The translations under genes and the position numbers were made by a program. From assembly GCA_020425605.1 (NCBI GenBank), contig JAGQRH010000033.1:1-41334 (forward strand): a stretch of 41,334 nucleotides of DNA. Reading direction: 5' to 3'. This document shows positions 9,901-15,908 of the stretch, piece by piece (positions within the stretch are counted from its first letter, which is position 1; each line of letters starts with the position of its first letter). Origin of the DNA: Planctomycetota bacterium. GTDB taxonomy: Bacteria; Planctomycetota; UBA8742; UBA2392. The notes beneath the pieces were generated by a model, which was not told where the DNA came from, did no database searches, and saw nothing but the letters and a program-made list of their open reading frames with translations.

Positions 9901-10602
9901 ATGTTCAACCCGGTGGACATCGATGAGACCACCCTGATTGAACACGTAGAGGCTCGGGTCCACCAGGCCATCACAAACGGTGAAGTTGAATGGCCTAAGG
10001 GCTACAGCTTCCGCTGGGTCGGCCAGTACAAGGAGGCGCAGCGCGCCAACAAGCGGCTCTCGGTCATCATCCCGGTCGCGCTGGGCGTCATCTTCCTGCT
10101 GGTTTTCCTGCACTTCAAACGCGCCAGTACGACGCTGATCGTGTTCTCCGGCGTGCCGCTGGGAGCTGCGGGTGGCGCGCTGATGGTTCGCTATTGGCCG
10201 TGGATGCAGCACGTGCTGACCGGCGAGCCGCAGGGCCCGCCGATCTACGTGACCGTGGCCGTGATAGTCGGGTTCATCGCGCTGCTCGGTGTATTGGTTG
10301 AGGACGGCGTCGTGATCGGCACCTACATCCAGCAGCTGCATGAGAAGCGCAAGCCACAAAGCCGGGCGGAAGTCCGGCGCATCGTCATCGAGGCCGGCTC
10401 GCGCCGCATTCGGCCATCGTTGATGACCACCATGACCACCATCATCGCGCTCGTGCCGGTGCTGCTGGCAACCGGTCGAGGCAGCGACGTCATGCAACCC
10501 ATGGCGTTGCCCGTGTTCGGCGGCATGTGCATCGAACTGCTGACCCTGTTCGTAGTACCCACAGCAATGTCAACCTGGTTGGAGTGGCGGAAGCCCCAAT
10601 AA
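6925..10602 (+). CDS. cusA: CusA/CzcA-family heavy-metal RND pump, enlarged to 1225 residues
   Basis: This is the inner-membrane proton-driven engine of the efflux pump. It begins with the family's typical N-terminus (IDRLIKLCLQTPLLML, then DNPKDAIPDISENQVIVSTE) and keeps the duplicated transmembrane and porter layout, the TM4 region IIIAIGVVVDMAIIMTE and the second-half TM region LLGVLVEDGVVIGTYIQ. CusA-type proteins are usually about 1040 residues. The excess sits in two places: about residues 505-565, where two extra hydrophobic helices appear after the first-half transmembrane bundle, and about 720-825, where a charged helical insert follows KPREQWRKAIT. RBS GGGAGAG precedes the ATG. Copper or silver is favoured over Co/Zn/Cd by the neighbouring P1B ATPase and metal domains, not by residues I can check here. 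Confidence 0.9.
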   Translation: MIDRLIKLCLQTPLLMLIATGVVIVFGFNALQDNPKDAIPDISENQVIVSTEWMGRSPQDIEDQITYPLAQDMQGIPQVVDVRTISGFGFSRIYVVFQDGVDVYWARSRVLERIAVAGGKLPDGVKPALGPDATSLGQIFEYTVEGPYDLATLRSLQDYTVRYALQNADGVAEVATVGGYVREYQVEVNPDALRAHGITLEHVVMAVKQSNLDVGAKTIEQGGIEYLIRGVGFVKQIGDLEKIVLKNDGHVPVLLSDVARVQLGPEFRRGALADDKGERVGGIVTMRYGANPQEVIDNVKAEIEKLQPALPEGVEIRPFYDRTQLIDETLWTLTDTIVAEILVTMLVVIVFLLHLRSGLLISATIPLSVLLTFIAMEALGIPSNIMSLGGIIIAIGVVVDMAIIMTETIYRALQEDGGRSNRLQVVHGAAKEVGGAIVTSVLTIVISFVPIFFLPGQSYKLFAPLAWTKTFCLLASALIAITLVPVLCYLFLGGRQGPQSRRASMARRGLRWVSAIGMASLFAWLTLHFHTWTEAHLGMRGSFLALVVFLLTGVVVLRMWSEKLTPIDQSPVARGIVRSYQPTLMFFLRRKWILGAVYVAVVFLGALATFGARTTLAPLYGAFDEPESIRPLAALDEHYPGFGHEFMPPLDEGSLLYMPSLLSQAGLGKTLEAMEWQNRQIASVPEVENVVGKLGRAETSLDPAPIGMIETIVGLKPREQWRKAITRAQLIERLEAGMTLQKLQREMREGNAKNDFNKAVADGLSTDELLQELRDARDVDELEEVFEDGNTAEFTLAEKVVFNLRKDLSKKELISDLRLKTFQPGVAPSWLQPIQTRVVMLSSGIRARIGLEIVGADANTLAELALKLEPIVKEVDGAADVTALRTGGKPYVEFELKRERMAHYGVSIQQVNTAIEIALGGKRLTTTVEGRERYPVRVRYERELRDNLEELGDVLITTPAGAQIPITEVADIRSVVGPAAIRGVNGQLVGYVMFNPVDIDETTLIEHVEARVHQAITNGEVEWPKGYSFRWVGQYKEAQRANKRLSVIIPVALGVIFLLVFLHFKRASTTLIVFSGVPLGAAGGALMVRYWPWMQHVLTGEPQGPPIYVTVAVIVGFIALLGVLVEDGVVIGTYIQQLHEKRKPQSRAEVRRIVIEAGSRRIRPSLMTTMTTIIALVPVLLATGRGSDVMQPMALPVFGGMCIELLTLFVVPTAMSTWLEWRKPQ

Positions 10603-10817
10603 GGAACGCATGCGTCCCATCATCTAACTTGCAATTGTTTCTATATCAGAACCACACGGGCCTTCGGCCCTCCCGGCGACAACCGCGAGTCCTGTAGCGG
10701 TCTGATTGCGGTCGTGTCCGGTGTGCCCAAGGCGGCTCGGGTCCCGTTGGGCCCGGCCGCCTGGACACGGTACACCGCGATCACCCGCAGTCCTCGGTAT
10801 TGCGCCGTGGACGCGCG
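10603..10817. other. Gene-free, hairpin-rich segment between pump and rep genes; possible replication origin
   Basis: No gene is visible. A near-palindrome GGAACGCATGCGTCCC follows the pump stop. Next comes an AT-rich patch (about 10623-10650) that stands out from the GC-rich surroundings, then a hairpin GGGCC-TTC-GGCCC (10658-10670). A direct repeat GCGGTC (10697-10702 and 10708-10713) follows. A large structure pairs GTGTCC (10714-10719) with GGACAC (10763-10768), and GGCGGC plus CGGG (10731-10741) with CCCG plus GCCGCC (10752-10761); CGGTGT (10719-10724) can alternatively pair with ACACCG (10772-10777). It lies just past the 3' end of the rolling-circle rep gene, so an origin (double- or single-strand) or a terminator pair is possible. 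I found no known nick-site sequence. Confidence 0.35.
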
Positions 10818-11852
10818 CTAGTACTCCCCTTCCCTGCCACCAACTCCTTTGCTTGCGACGTCAGGTGTGCAGGGTCCCACTTCACCTTTGAGCATGAGCC
10901 ACAGGCCTTGGGCGAGGGATCGAGTACCAGCACTTCGCTCAAGCAACTCAGCGGCCTCCACCATCAGACGTAGAGCAGCCCTGTCACCGGTCCGCGCCCT
11001 AAGCCTGACTTCACCAAACGAAACGCAATCCACGCCGTCCGCCAGATCCAGACCAGCGGCTTCCGCAGCACGATCTTCGAGCAAGTGTTTGATCCGCCCT
11101 GACCATGTGCGACACATTGACACCAGACGCCTGTTCCGCGTGGCGTACAGCAACTCAACCAGTTCGAGGAACGGAATGGAGTTCAGATCCATGATCTTGA
11201 AAGGGTACCCAACAGCCTCCATCAGCCCCTTGCCGGCGTCCTTGACTCCCTTTACGTGGGCTCCGTTTGGCAAAACAGCCGGCCCTCCCGCCCGCGCCAT
11301 GCATTCAATCCAGACCTGTTTGATCTCTTCCTTTGGCCAAATCTTCGCTTCCACAATGTAATGCGCGTGCGGATGGAATCCGTTGGCCGCCGACCACGGC
11401 ACCTCTATGCCGCGCGCCCACGACCTGACGTTCTGCTTGAACCCTTCTGTCTGCTGGAACTTCCGAAGTCCAGCAGTGAGATGGCAGACAAGCTTCTGGG
11501 CCATGTCTCCGCGCCGGTGGGGCATCGTCAACGTGATGAGCGAGAATCGAGCGCCTGCCTTCATACGCTCCGCGACTACCTCACCCAGCCCGCGGCGAAT
11601 TCGCGCGGCACGAAGCGAATCGCAAACAGGACAGCCGCGATTTCCACACTGATTGCGCAAGACCCGGGACACACGGCCCTGCGAAAGAATGAGCGCAACC
11701 GGATAGACTCCGCACTGTCGCAGCCCGTTCAACTTCGCCCGGAAGCGCTTTGAATATGGCGCGGGACTATTCTCCAGAGCGAGGATGACCCGGTTCCGCG
11801 CCGCGATCATGCGCGGGTCATCAAAAATGTCACCGTCGAACTTACTCTCCAT
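10818..11852 (-). CDS. Rolling-circle replication initiator (HUH endonuclease, Rep_1-like)
   Basis: The product (344 residues from ATG at 11852, RBS GGGAGG in the preceding bases) would nick one strand at an origin and start rolling-circle replication. It shows the Rep_1 layout: zinc-type cysteines CGNRGCPVC followed by RAARIRRGL, a conserved strand SLITLTMPHRR, the metal-binding HUH motif within GFHPHAHYIVE, and a tyrosine motif EAVGYPFKI whose Tyr would attack the DNA. It is the last of four packed minus-strand genes, and its start overlaps the HTH gene by 11 bases. Rep_1 proteins are best known from small plasmids. Here it is chromosomal beside an integrase, so it may replicate an excised circular form or initiate transfer. 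An upstream start at 11906 is less likely. Confidence 0.8.
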   Translation of the reverse strand: MESKFDGDIFDDPRMIAARNRVILALENSPAPYSKRFRAKLNGLRQCGVYPVALILSQGRVSRVLRNQCGNRGCPVCDSLRAARIRRGLGEVVAERMKAGARFSLITLTMPHRRGDMAQKLVCHLTAGLRKFQQTEGFKQNVRSWARGIEVPWSAANGFHPHAHYIVEAKIWPKEEIKQVWIECMARAGGPAVLPNGAHVKGVKDAGKGLMEAVGYPFKIMDLNSIPFLELVELLYATRNRRLVSMCRTWSGRIKHLLEDRAAEAAGLDLADGVDCVSFGEVRLRARTGDRAALRLMVEAAELLERSAGTRSLAQGLWLMLKGEVGPCTPDVASKGVGGREGEY

Positions 11853-12105
11853 GGCCGCACCTCCCTCGCCGGTTGGCTTCAGCAGCCATGGATGGAGAAA
11901 GGGCAATTGTGCGCTTGCTGGCCACCTCCTGGAGCCAGCGCTTCATTTCCTTGACCGAGATCAGGATCTTCGCGTTGCAGCCGGGTCGGGAGCGAATCGC
12001 GCGGATGTTCCCGGCCAGCACTTCCTTGCGGAGCGTCGAAGCCTTGATGGCCCCACGAAACAACAACTCCCACTCATTGAGTGGGTGAAACTCAAACTCC
12101 TCCAT
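11842..12105 (-). CDS. Excisionase-like helix-turn-helix protein
   Basis: This 87-residue protein begins MEEFEFHPLNEWELLFRG and has the winged-helix layout of excisionase/HTH_17 proteins: a helix starting near LNEWELLFRGAIKASTLRKEV, a turn, and a wing with ISVKEMKRWLQEV. It sits directly between the integrase-side genes and rep, overlapping both neighbours (14 bases upstream, 11 downstream), and GGAG precedes the rep start. In integrative elements such a protein directs excision or regulates rep and int; that role is inferred from position and fold. It lacks the usual short GxPxxK motif, so the match is only moderate. Confidence 0.62.
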   Translation of the reverse strand: MEEFEFHPLNEWELLFRGAIKASTLRKEVLAGNIRAIRSRPGCNAKILISVKEMKRWLQEVASKRTIALSPSMAAEANRRGRCGHGE

Positions 12106-12445
12106 CTAAGGAAACCGTTTCTTGCCGCCCGCCCTTCCACGACAAAGAGATCGAGTCTCGGGACTGTCCGAGCCTCGCCTTACGTGACCCTGAGGCCACG
12201 AGGACGGTGGCGATCAGACCGAGCAGGGGATCGTCTCTTGCCCATATCGCCACCCTGAAGCTTCTGCCTTCACTGGCCAGAAGGGATGACGCTGGCACCA
12301 CGCGCTGAATGTAGGCCTGCCCGGACCTGTCGCGTACACATAAGGAACACCGCGGCACTGCGAAGGTCAAACGAACTTTCGAGGATTCACATGCAATGCA
12401 CCGGCCATCCACAGACATCGCAGGCGCGCTTGCACTGACTTGCAC
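12092..12445 (-). CDS. Unrecognised small protein of the integrative element
   Basis: The frame runs from GTG at 12445 (117 residues) or ATG at 12418 (108 residues) and lies 8 bases after the integrase stop, overlapping the HTH gene by 14 bases. The N-terminal part has two cysteine pairs (CIACES, CSLCVRD) about 18 residues apart, a possible zinc knuckle. The rest is mixed and basic (SGSRKARLGQSRDSISLSWK). I recognise no family. The tight packing and the lack of a competing frame on the other strand with a good RBS argue that it is real. Confidence 0.5.
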   Translation of the reverse strand: MQVSASAPAMSVDGRCIACESSKVRLTFAVPRCSLCVRDRSGQAYIQRVVPASSLLASEGRSFRVAIWARDDPLLGLIATVLVASGSRKARLGQSRDSISLSWKGGRQETVSLDGGV

Positions 12446-12453
12446 GCACTTCC

Positions 12454-13776
12454 CTATCCCGACTGACCATTGCCGCGTGCACCGGCCGCCAAAGCCAAGA
12501 GTTCGCGGAGCCCCATGGCGTCTTCCATGGTGTTGCCTGGACTTCGATCAAGAACCTGCGCACGGTAGTACTTCTCCGCAACAGCGGATGCATGTCCTTG
12601 CCACATGGCAGACACTGCGGCAGGAATGCCGATCGACGCCGCGTAGCTGGTGAAGTTCTGCCGTAGTGCTTGCGGACCGATACGGTCGCCCTTCACCGCC
12701 CTTGCAGTCATCTCCCAACCCGACTTCGGGAACGCTGGTCGCGGCAACTCAGCGTGCGGCAGCACATACGCCCTGTCCCCCGCCTCAAGGCGCCATCTAC
12801 GAAGCAGGTCAGCCAAGGCAGGTGCAACTTCCCCTTCGGGCGCACCGGTGAGCGGCACGATACGCGTCATTCCTGTTTTCTGAGCCCGGATGACTATTCG
12901 CCCGCGCTCAAGGTCGATGTCATGCCACTTCAGGTTCAGTACCTCACCAACGCGTGCGCCGGTAAGTGCAAGCATGACGAACAACCGGCTGACCGGTGTC
13001 GCGGCCGACGCCTTCGCTGTTTGCTCGAAACGTTCCTTCACTCCCCCACGCTTGAAGCGAACGACTTTCACCTTCCGTTCTGGATTCTCACACTCCAATG
13101 CGGTCTTCAGGAACAACTTCAGCTGCTTCGGCGAGAACGCCCGCGGCGGGTCCGCGTCCCCGCGAGTGGGCTTGAATGCCTCAGAAAAGCTCTCGAAATC
13201 GGGGAAGCGTGGAGGTCGTGCGCGATTGATCCAGCGCAGTGCTGCGCGCACATTCCGTCGATATTGGTTGACCGTGAATGCACGGCGTGTCACCGACTTG
13301 TTCCCTAACTTCGTCTTTTGGGTTGCTACGAAGTCAAAGAACCTGGTGAGCGTGTTGCCATCAAGCTCGCCCGTCTTGAGGTCGCCGAGACTCCGACCTT
13401 CGAGCCAAGTAACGAACGTTCGGATGGCGTTCTCAAGGAGCCCGGCCGTCTTGGAACTGATTCCATTGCGGGCCTTTGGATTAGCGAGCTTGGCCTGGGC
13501 CCGCTCGCGGCAGTTCGCAAGGAACTCCTCTAGCGACGCCGCCAGGCTCGAATCGTATGCCAGGCGACCACCGCGTCGCGCAACCTCAGCAGCGTCCAGC
13601 CGCTCCTGCAACATGTAGCGCTTCACGAGGTCGGATCGTGCAGCCGCTGTAGTCGCACCTAGAGCCTCGCACGATTTCCGGACCTCGCGAACTCGCCCGG
13701 ACCAAAAGTCTGAATAGATCAGGTAGTACTTCCCGCGCCAAAGTCGAACGTGCGCGGGGCTGCGCGGTCTTCCCAT
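12454..13776 (-). CDS. Tyrosine recombinase / integrase of a tRNA-targeted element
   Basis: It would catalyse site-specific integration and excision. I take ATG at 13776 (440 residues) because AGGAAAG precedes it; an upstream start at 13899 adds a basic tail without an RBS. The N-terminal half looks like a core-binding SAM-like domain (SLEEFLANCRERAQAK onward). The catalytic half shows LTGARVGEVLNLKWHDID with the first Arg, the Lys strand IRAQKTGMTRIVPL, QALRQNFTSYAAS with the second Arg (the usual His of HxxR is Gln here), QGHASAVAEKYYRA with His and the nucleophilic Tyr. It is the outermost gene of the element, next to the tRNA-Asn 3' half at 13998-14043, as expected for an integrase beside its attachment site. 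Confidence 0.88.
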   Translation of the reverse strand: MGRPRSPAHVRLWRGKYYLIYSDFWSGRVREVRKSCEALGATTAAARSDLVKRYMLQERLDAAEVARRGGRLAYDSSLAASLEEFLANCRERAQAKLANPKARNGISSKTAGLLENAIRTFVTWLEGRSLGDLKTGELDGNTLTRFFDFVATQKTKLGNKSVTRRAFTVNQYRRNVRAALRWINRARPPRFPDFESFSEAFKPTRGDADPPRAFSPKQLKLFLKTALECENPERKVKVVRFKRGGVKERFEQTAKASAATPVSRLFVMLALTGARVGEVLNLKWHDIDLERGRIVIRAQKTGMTRIVPLTGAPEGEVAPALADLLRRWRLEAGDRAYVLPHAELPRPAFPKSGWEMTARAVKGDRIGPQALRQNFTSYAASIGIPAAVSAMWQGHASAVAEKYYRAQVLDRSPGNTMEDAMGLRELLALAAGARGNGQSG

Positions 13777-13997
13777 TCGAGCTTTCCTACGACGCTTGTT
13801 CCGGACAGTGCGTCGCGTTTGCGCACGCAACCTTGCGCGATTGTAGTGTACCGGCAATTGTACCGCAAATGGAGTGAAACTCAATCTAAGCACACGCAAG
13901 TGGGCCGAGTCGATTTCGGCCTTAGTCCGCCCGTTGACGTGGTTCTAGCCGGTTTCGTGGGTAGGGCCGTCTCATGGCAGTCACGGGATTGCGCGGC
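13777..13997. other. Gene-free stretch between integrase start and attachment-site remnant
   Basis: I see no gene in these 221 bases apart from spurious frames. It holds the direct repeats at 13847-13870 and probably the integrase promoter, which I cannot place with confidence. Confidence 0.4.
13847..13870. repeat. Pair of adjacent 12-base direct repeats upstream of the integrase
   Basis: TGTACCGGCAAT (13847-13858) is followed immediately by TGTACCGCAAAT (13859-13870), with 10 of 12 bases the same. A small inverted repeat TTGCG-CA-CGCAA lies at 13819-13830. They fall between the integrase start and the tRNA half, where arm-type integrase sites or an int operator would be expected. Function is inferred from position. 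Confidence 0.35.
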
Positions 13998-14043
13998 CCT
14001 GTTAAGCAGCCGGTCGGAGGTTCGAGTCCTCCCGGGCACGCCA
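13998..14043 (+). other. 3' half of tRNA-Asn(GTT): probable attachment-site remnant (attR)
   Basis: From the anticodon loop rightward the tRNA parts fit exactly: loop CTGTTAA (13999-14005, anticodon GTT at 14001-14003), 3' anticodon stem GCAGC, 5-base variable loop CGGTC, T arm GGAGG-TTCGAGT-CCTCC, acceptor strand CGGGCAC, discriminator G and CCA (14041-14043). Upstream the pieces fail: the expected GCTGC anticodon stem and GTGCCCG acceptor strand are absent. A tRNA whose 3' half only is present beside an integrase is the classic product of integration into a tRNA gene. The intact copy should be at the other end of the element, on the plus strand to the left; it is not in this window. Confidence 0.7.
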
Positions 14044-14131
14044 TCTTTACCCGACTGGGATCGGCACATCGAAGCCGTCTTTGCGCCGCATCATGGTCGG
14101 GACATCTACTGGACCTGACTTTTTCGTCAGT

Positions 14132-15217
14132 TCAAACGGCTGGGGTGCGCGTGTGGCGAAAAATGTAGTCGATCAGTCGGGGCCAGCGGTTCACGAGCTG
14201 CGTACCCAGGTCGCTGAGCCGTGGTGACTTGAACAACCGGTGCACGAGAAAACCCAGCTCAACGCGCGGCCTGACTACCGCCGCCATGTCATGCTGGAAC
14301 TCTGTCGCGCCCACACCCGCCAGTATGCACTCCGCCGCGCGTTTGCCGGTCTGCATGGCTATGGTCATTCCTTCGCCGGTCAATGAAGGAATCACGGCCA
14401 GCTGGTCACCGACGCAATAGATGTCATCGGCGACGGCGGTCTCTCTCACGAATCCGTAAGGCACATTCGCAACACTCGCCATCGGCCAGAATGCGGGCTC
14501 GGCGTTGTCCAGATAGCCTGCAAGTCCTTCGCAGGCGTTCGACAGCCAGCGCGCCACGCGGGGCCATTCGCCCTGAACATTCGCGATCGCTTCTCTTTCC
14601 ATCAGAAAGCAGAGGTTCGCCAGGCCATCCTCAACCGGCGCCAGTCCGCCGTAGCCGCTTTCAAAGACAAACAGGTCAACGTGCTGCCGCAAGCAACCGA
14701 GCGCCTTGGCCGCGAGTCTCAGGTGTACCTTGAAACCGACCATGCCACTGTCGCGTCCCGCGCGCGTCTGGACGGGCTTGAACTCAGCCTTGCCGGTTGC
14801 GCAAACGACACGTCGCGCGGCGATCCCTCCGACATGGAAAACGCTGTCTGCCTTCTTCAGCGTTTTTGCCCGCTCGCCTCGTATCAACTTGACACCGGAA
14901 TTCTGCGCGGCCTCGAGCAGCAGCTCATCCATCAGCAGCCGTGACAAACCGCGTGCGGCCGTCGGCAGTGGCGCCTCGCAGCTGCGCGTAGGGCCGTGCA
15001 GCCGCATTCCGGAGATGTGCGTCGCTTGCGCCAGCGACACATCCGCGTCAAGCAGCAGCGGCACGCCCTCGCCGCTGATGAACTCGCCGCAGACCTTGTG
15101 GTGCGGTGTCGAGCGTTTCTCAATCAATGCCACGCTCAGGCCACCGCGTGCCAGGTAGGTTGCCGCGAGGCAGCCCGCCGGCCCACCACCGATCACAGCC
15201 GCGTCAAACGTGGTCAT
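14132..15217 (-). CDS. FAD-dependent monooxygenase/oxidoreductase of a type III PKS operon
   Basis: The 361-residue protein begins MTTFDAAVIGGGPAGCLAAT, the dinucleotide-binding GxGxxG fold, with ALIEK at the end of the second strand. A second FAD contact region is present (YCVGDQLAVIPSLTGEGMTI). This is the geranylgeranyl-reductase/aromatic hydroxylase type of flavoprotein. The start at 15217 follows GGAG and overlaps the methyltransferase end by 14 bases, so translation is probably coupled. In the Streptomyces srsABC locus a flavin hydroxylase oxidises the resorcinol ring of methylated phenolic lipids; the same role here is inferred from gene order. Reduction of a lipid side chain is an alternative. 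Confidence 0.8.
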   Translation of the reverse strand: MTTFDAAVIGGGPAGCLAATYLARGGLSVALIEKRSTPHHKVCGEFISGEGVPLLLDADVSLAQATHISGMRLHGPTRSCEAPLPTAARGLSRLLMDELLLEAAQNSGVKLIRGERAKTLKKADSVFHVGGIAARRVVCATGKAEFKPVQTRAGRDSGMVGFKVHLRLAAKALGCLRQHVDLFVFESGYGGLAPVEDGLANLCFLMEREAIANVQGEWPRVARWLSNACEGLAGYLDNAEPAFWPMASVANVPYGFVRETAVADDIYCVGDQLAVIPSLTGEGMTIAMQTGKRAAECILAGVGATEFQHDMAAVVRPRVELGFLVHRLFKSPRLSDLGTQLVNRWPRLIDYIFRHTRTPAV

Positions 15218-15908
15218 AGCGCACTCCATATCGGAATGCCCAGTGCCACTGCACGTCAAGGCAGGCCGTATCAAGGCCGGCGCGCACAACGTACTCGGGC
15301 CATTCGCGCGCACGAAAGGAGCGCGCCACGGAGAGCGGCGCGTCGTTGCGGATCAGCCGGTTGAAGCTGAAAAGCCTCGTGAACCCGCGAATGAAAGAGT
15401 AGGCAATTCGATGGCGGTGCAGGTCATTGATGAAGAACCCGAGCGTCGAATTCTCAGCCATCCAGCGCATGATGCGCACGGCCTGCGTGTCATCCATGTG
15501 ATGCATAAACAGCGCATTGATCACGACGTGATACGGGCGTTCCGGTTGATGCGCGAAAACGTCGCCGGTCAACCAGCACACGGAGTCCTGACCGGCAGAA
15601 GCGCTGCGAGCCAGTTCCTCCGACAGGGGATTCAGATCAATGCCCGTGAGTTCAAGCGGGACATCGTTGCGTTCGCCCCAACGGGCGACCCTGCGCAGCG
15701 TGTCTCCGTAGCCGTAGCCCACATCGAGCACACGCAGGGGGCCATCCGTGCGGGATGCGAAGTGTTCGATCGCGCGCAACGTGGGCCTGTATCCGTTGGT
15801 CAGGACATTCAGCAGGCGTAGCTGTCGAAGTGTTCGCGCGTACTCCTCGCGCGTCCAGTCGTCGCCGTCCATCAACTCTGGTTGAAAACTGCGCGTCGTA
15901 AGTTTCAT
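15204..15908 (-). CDS. Class I SAM-dependent methyltransferase
   Basis: The 234-residue protein has motif I VLDVGYGYGDTLRRVA, the acidic end of strand 2 in LTGIDLNPLSEELA, and a later strand YHVVINALFMHHMDD like motif IV of small-molecule methyltransferases. It starts at ATG 15908, overlapping the polyketide synthase stop by 4 bases (ATGA), and overlaps the following FAD gene. The methyl acceptor is probably the synthase product (a resorcinol or pyrone hydroxyl or ring carbon), inferred from the operon. Confidence 0.85.
   Translation of the reverse strand: MKLTTRSFQPELMDGDDWTREEYARTLRQLRLLNVLTNGYRPTLRAIEHFASRTDGPLRVLDVGYGYGDTLRRVARWGERNDVPLELTGIDLNPLSEELARSASAGQDSVCWLTGDVFAHQPERPYHVVINALFMHHMDDTQAVRIMRWMAENSTLGFFINDLHRHRIAYSFIRGFTRLFSFNRLIRNDAPLSVARSFRAREWPEYVVRAGLDTACLDVQWHWAFRYGVRYDHV

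Noticed and set aside
9232..10497. 421-residue minus-strand ORF
   Set aside because: Antisense shadow of the RND pump gene.
12890..13618. 242-residue plus-strand ORF
   Set aside because: Antisense shadow of the integrase; Arg/Ser-rich composition without motifs.
13957..14043. A complete tRNA-Asn gene
   Set aside because: The 5' acceptor strand and anticodon 5' stem do not pair with the 3' parts, and the distance from a possible GTG start to the anticodon is 11 bases too long.
13881..14069. Minus-strand ORF with GVPGRTRTSDRLLNR
   Set aside because: Same kind of tRNA-derived artefact, over the tRNA-Asn half; no RBS.
14115..14131. Terminator CTGAC-TTTTTC-GTCAG after the FAD gene
   Set aside because: The stem is only five base pairs and no T run follows it on the minus strand, so it is too weak to call.
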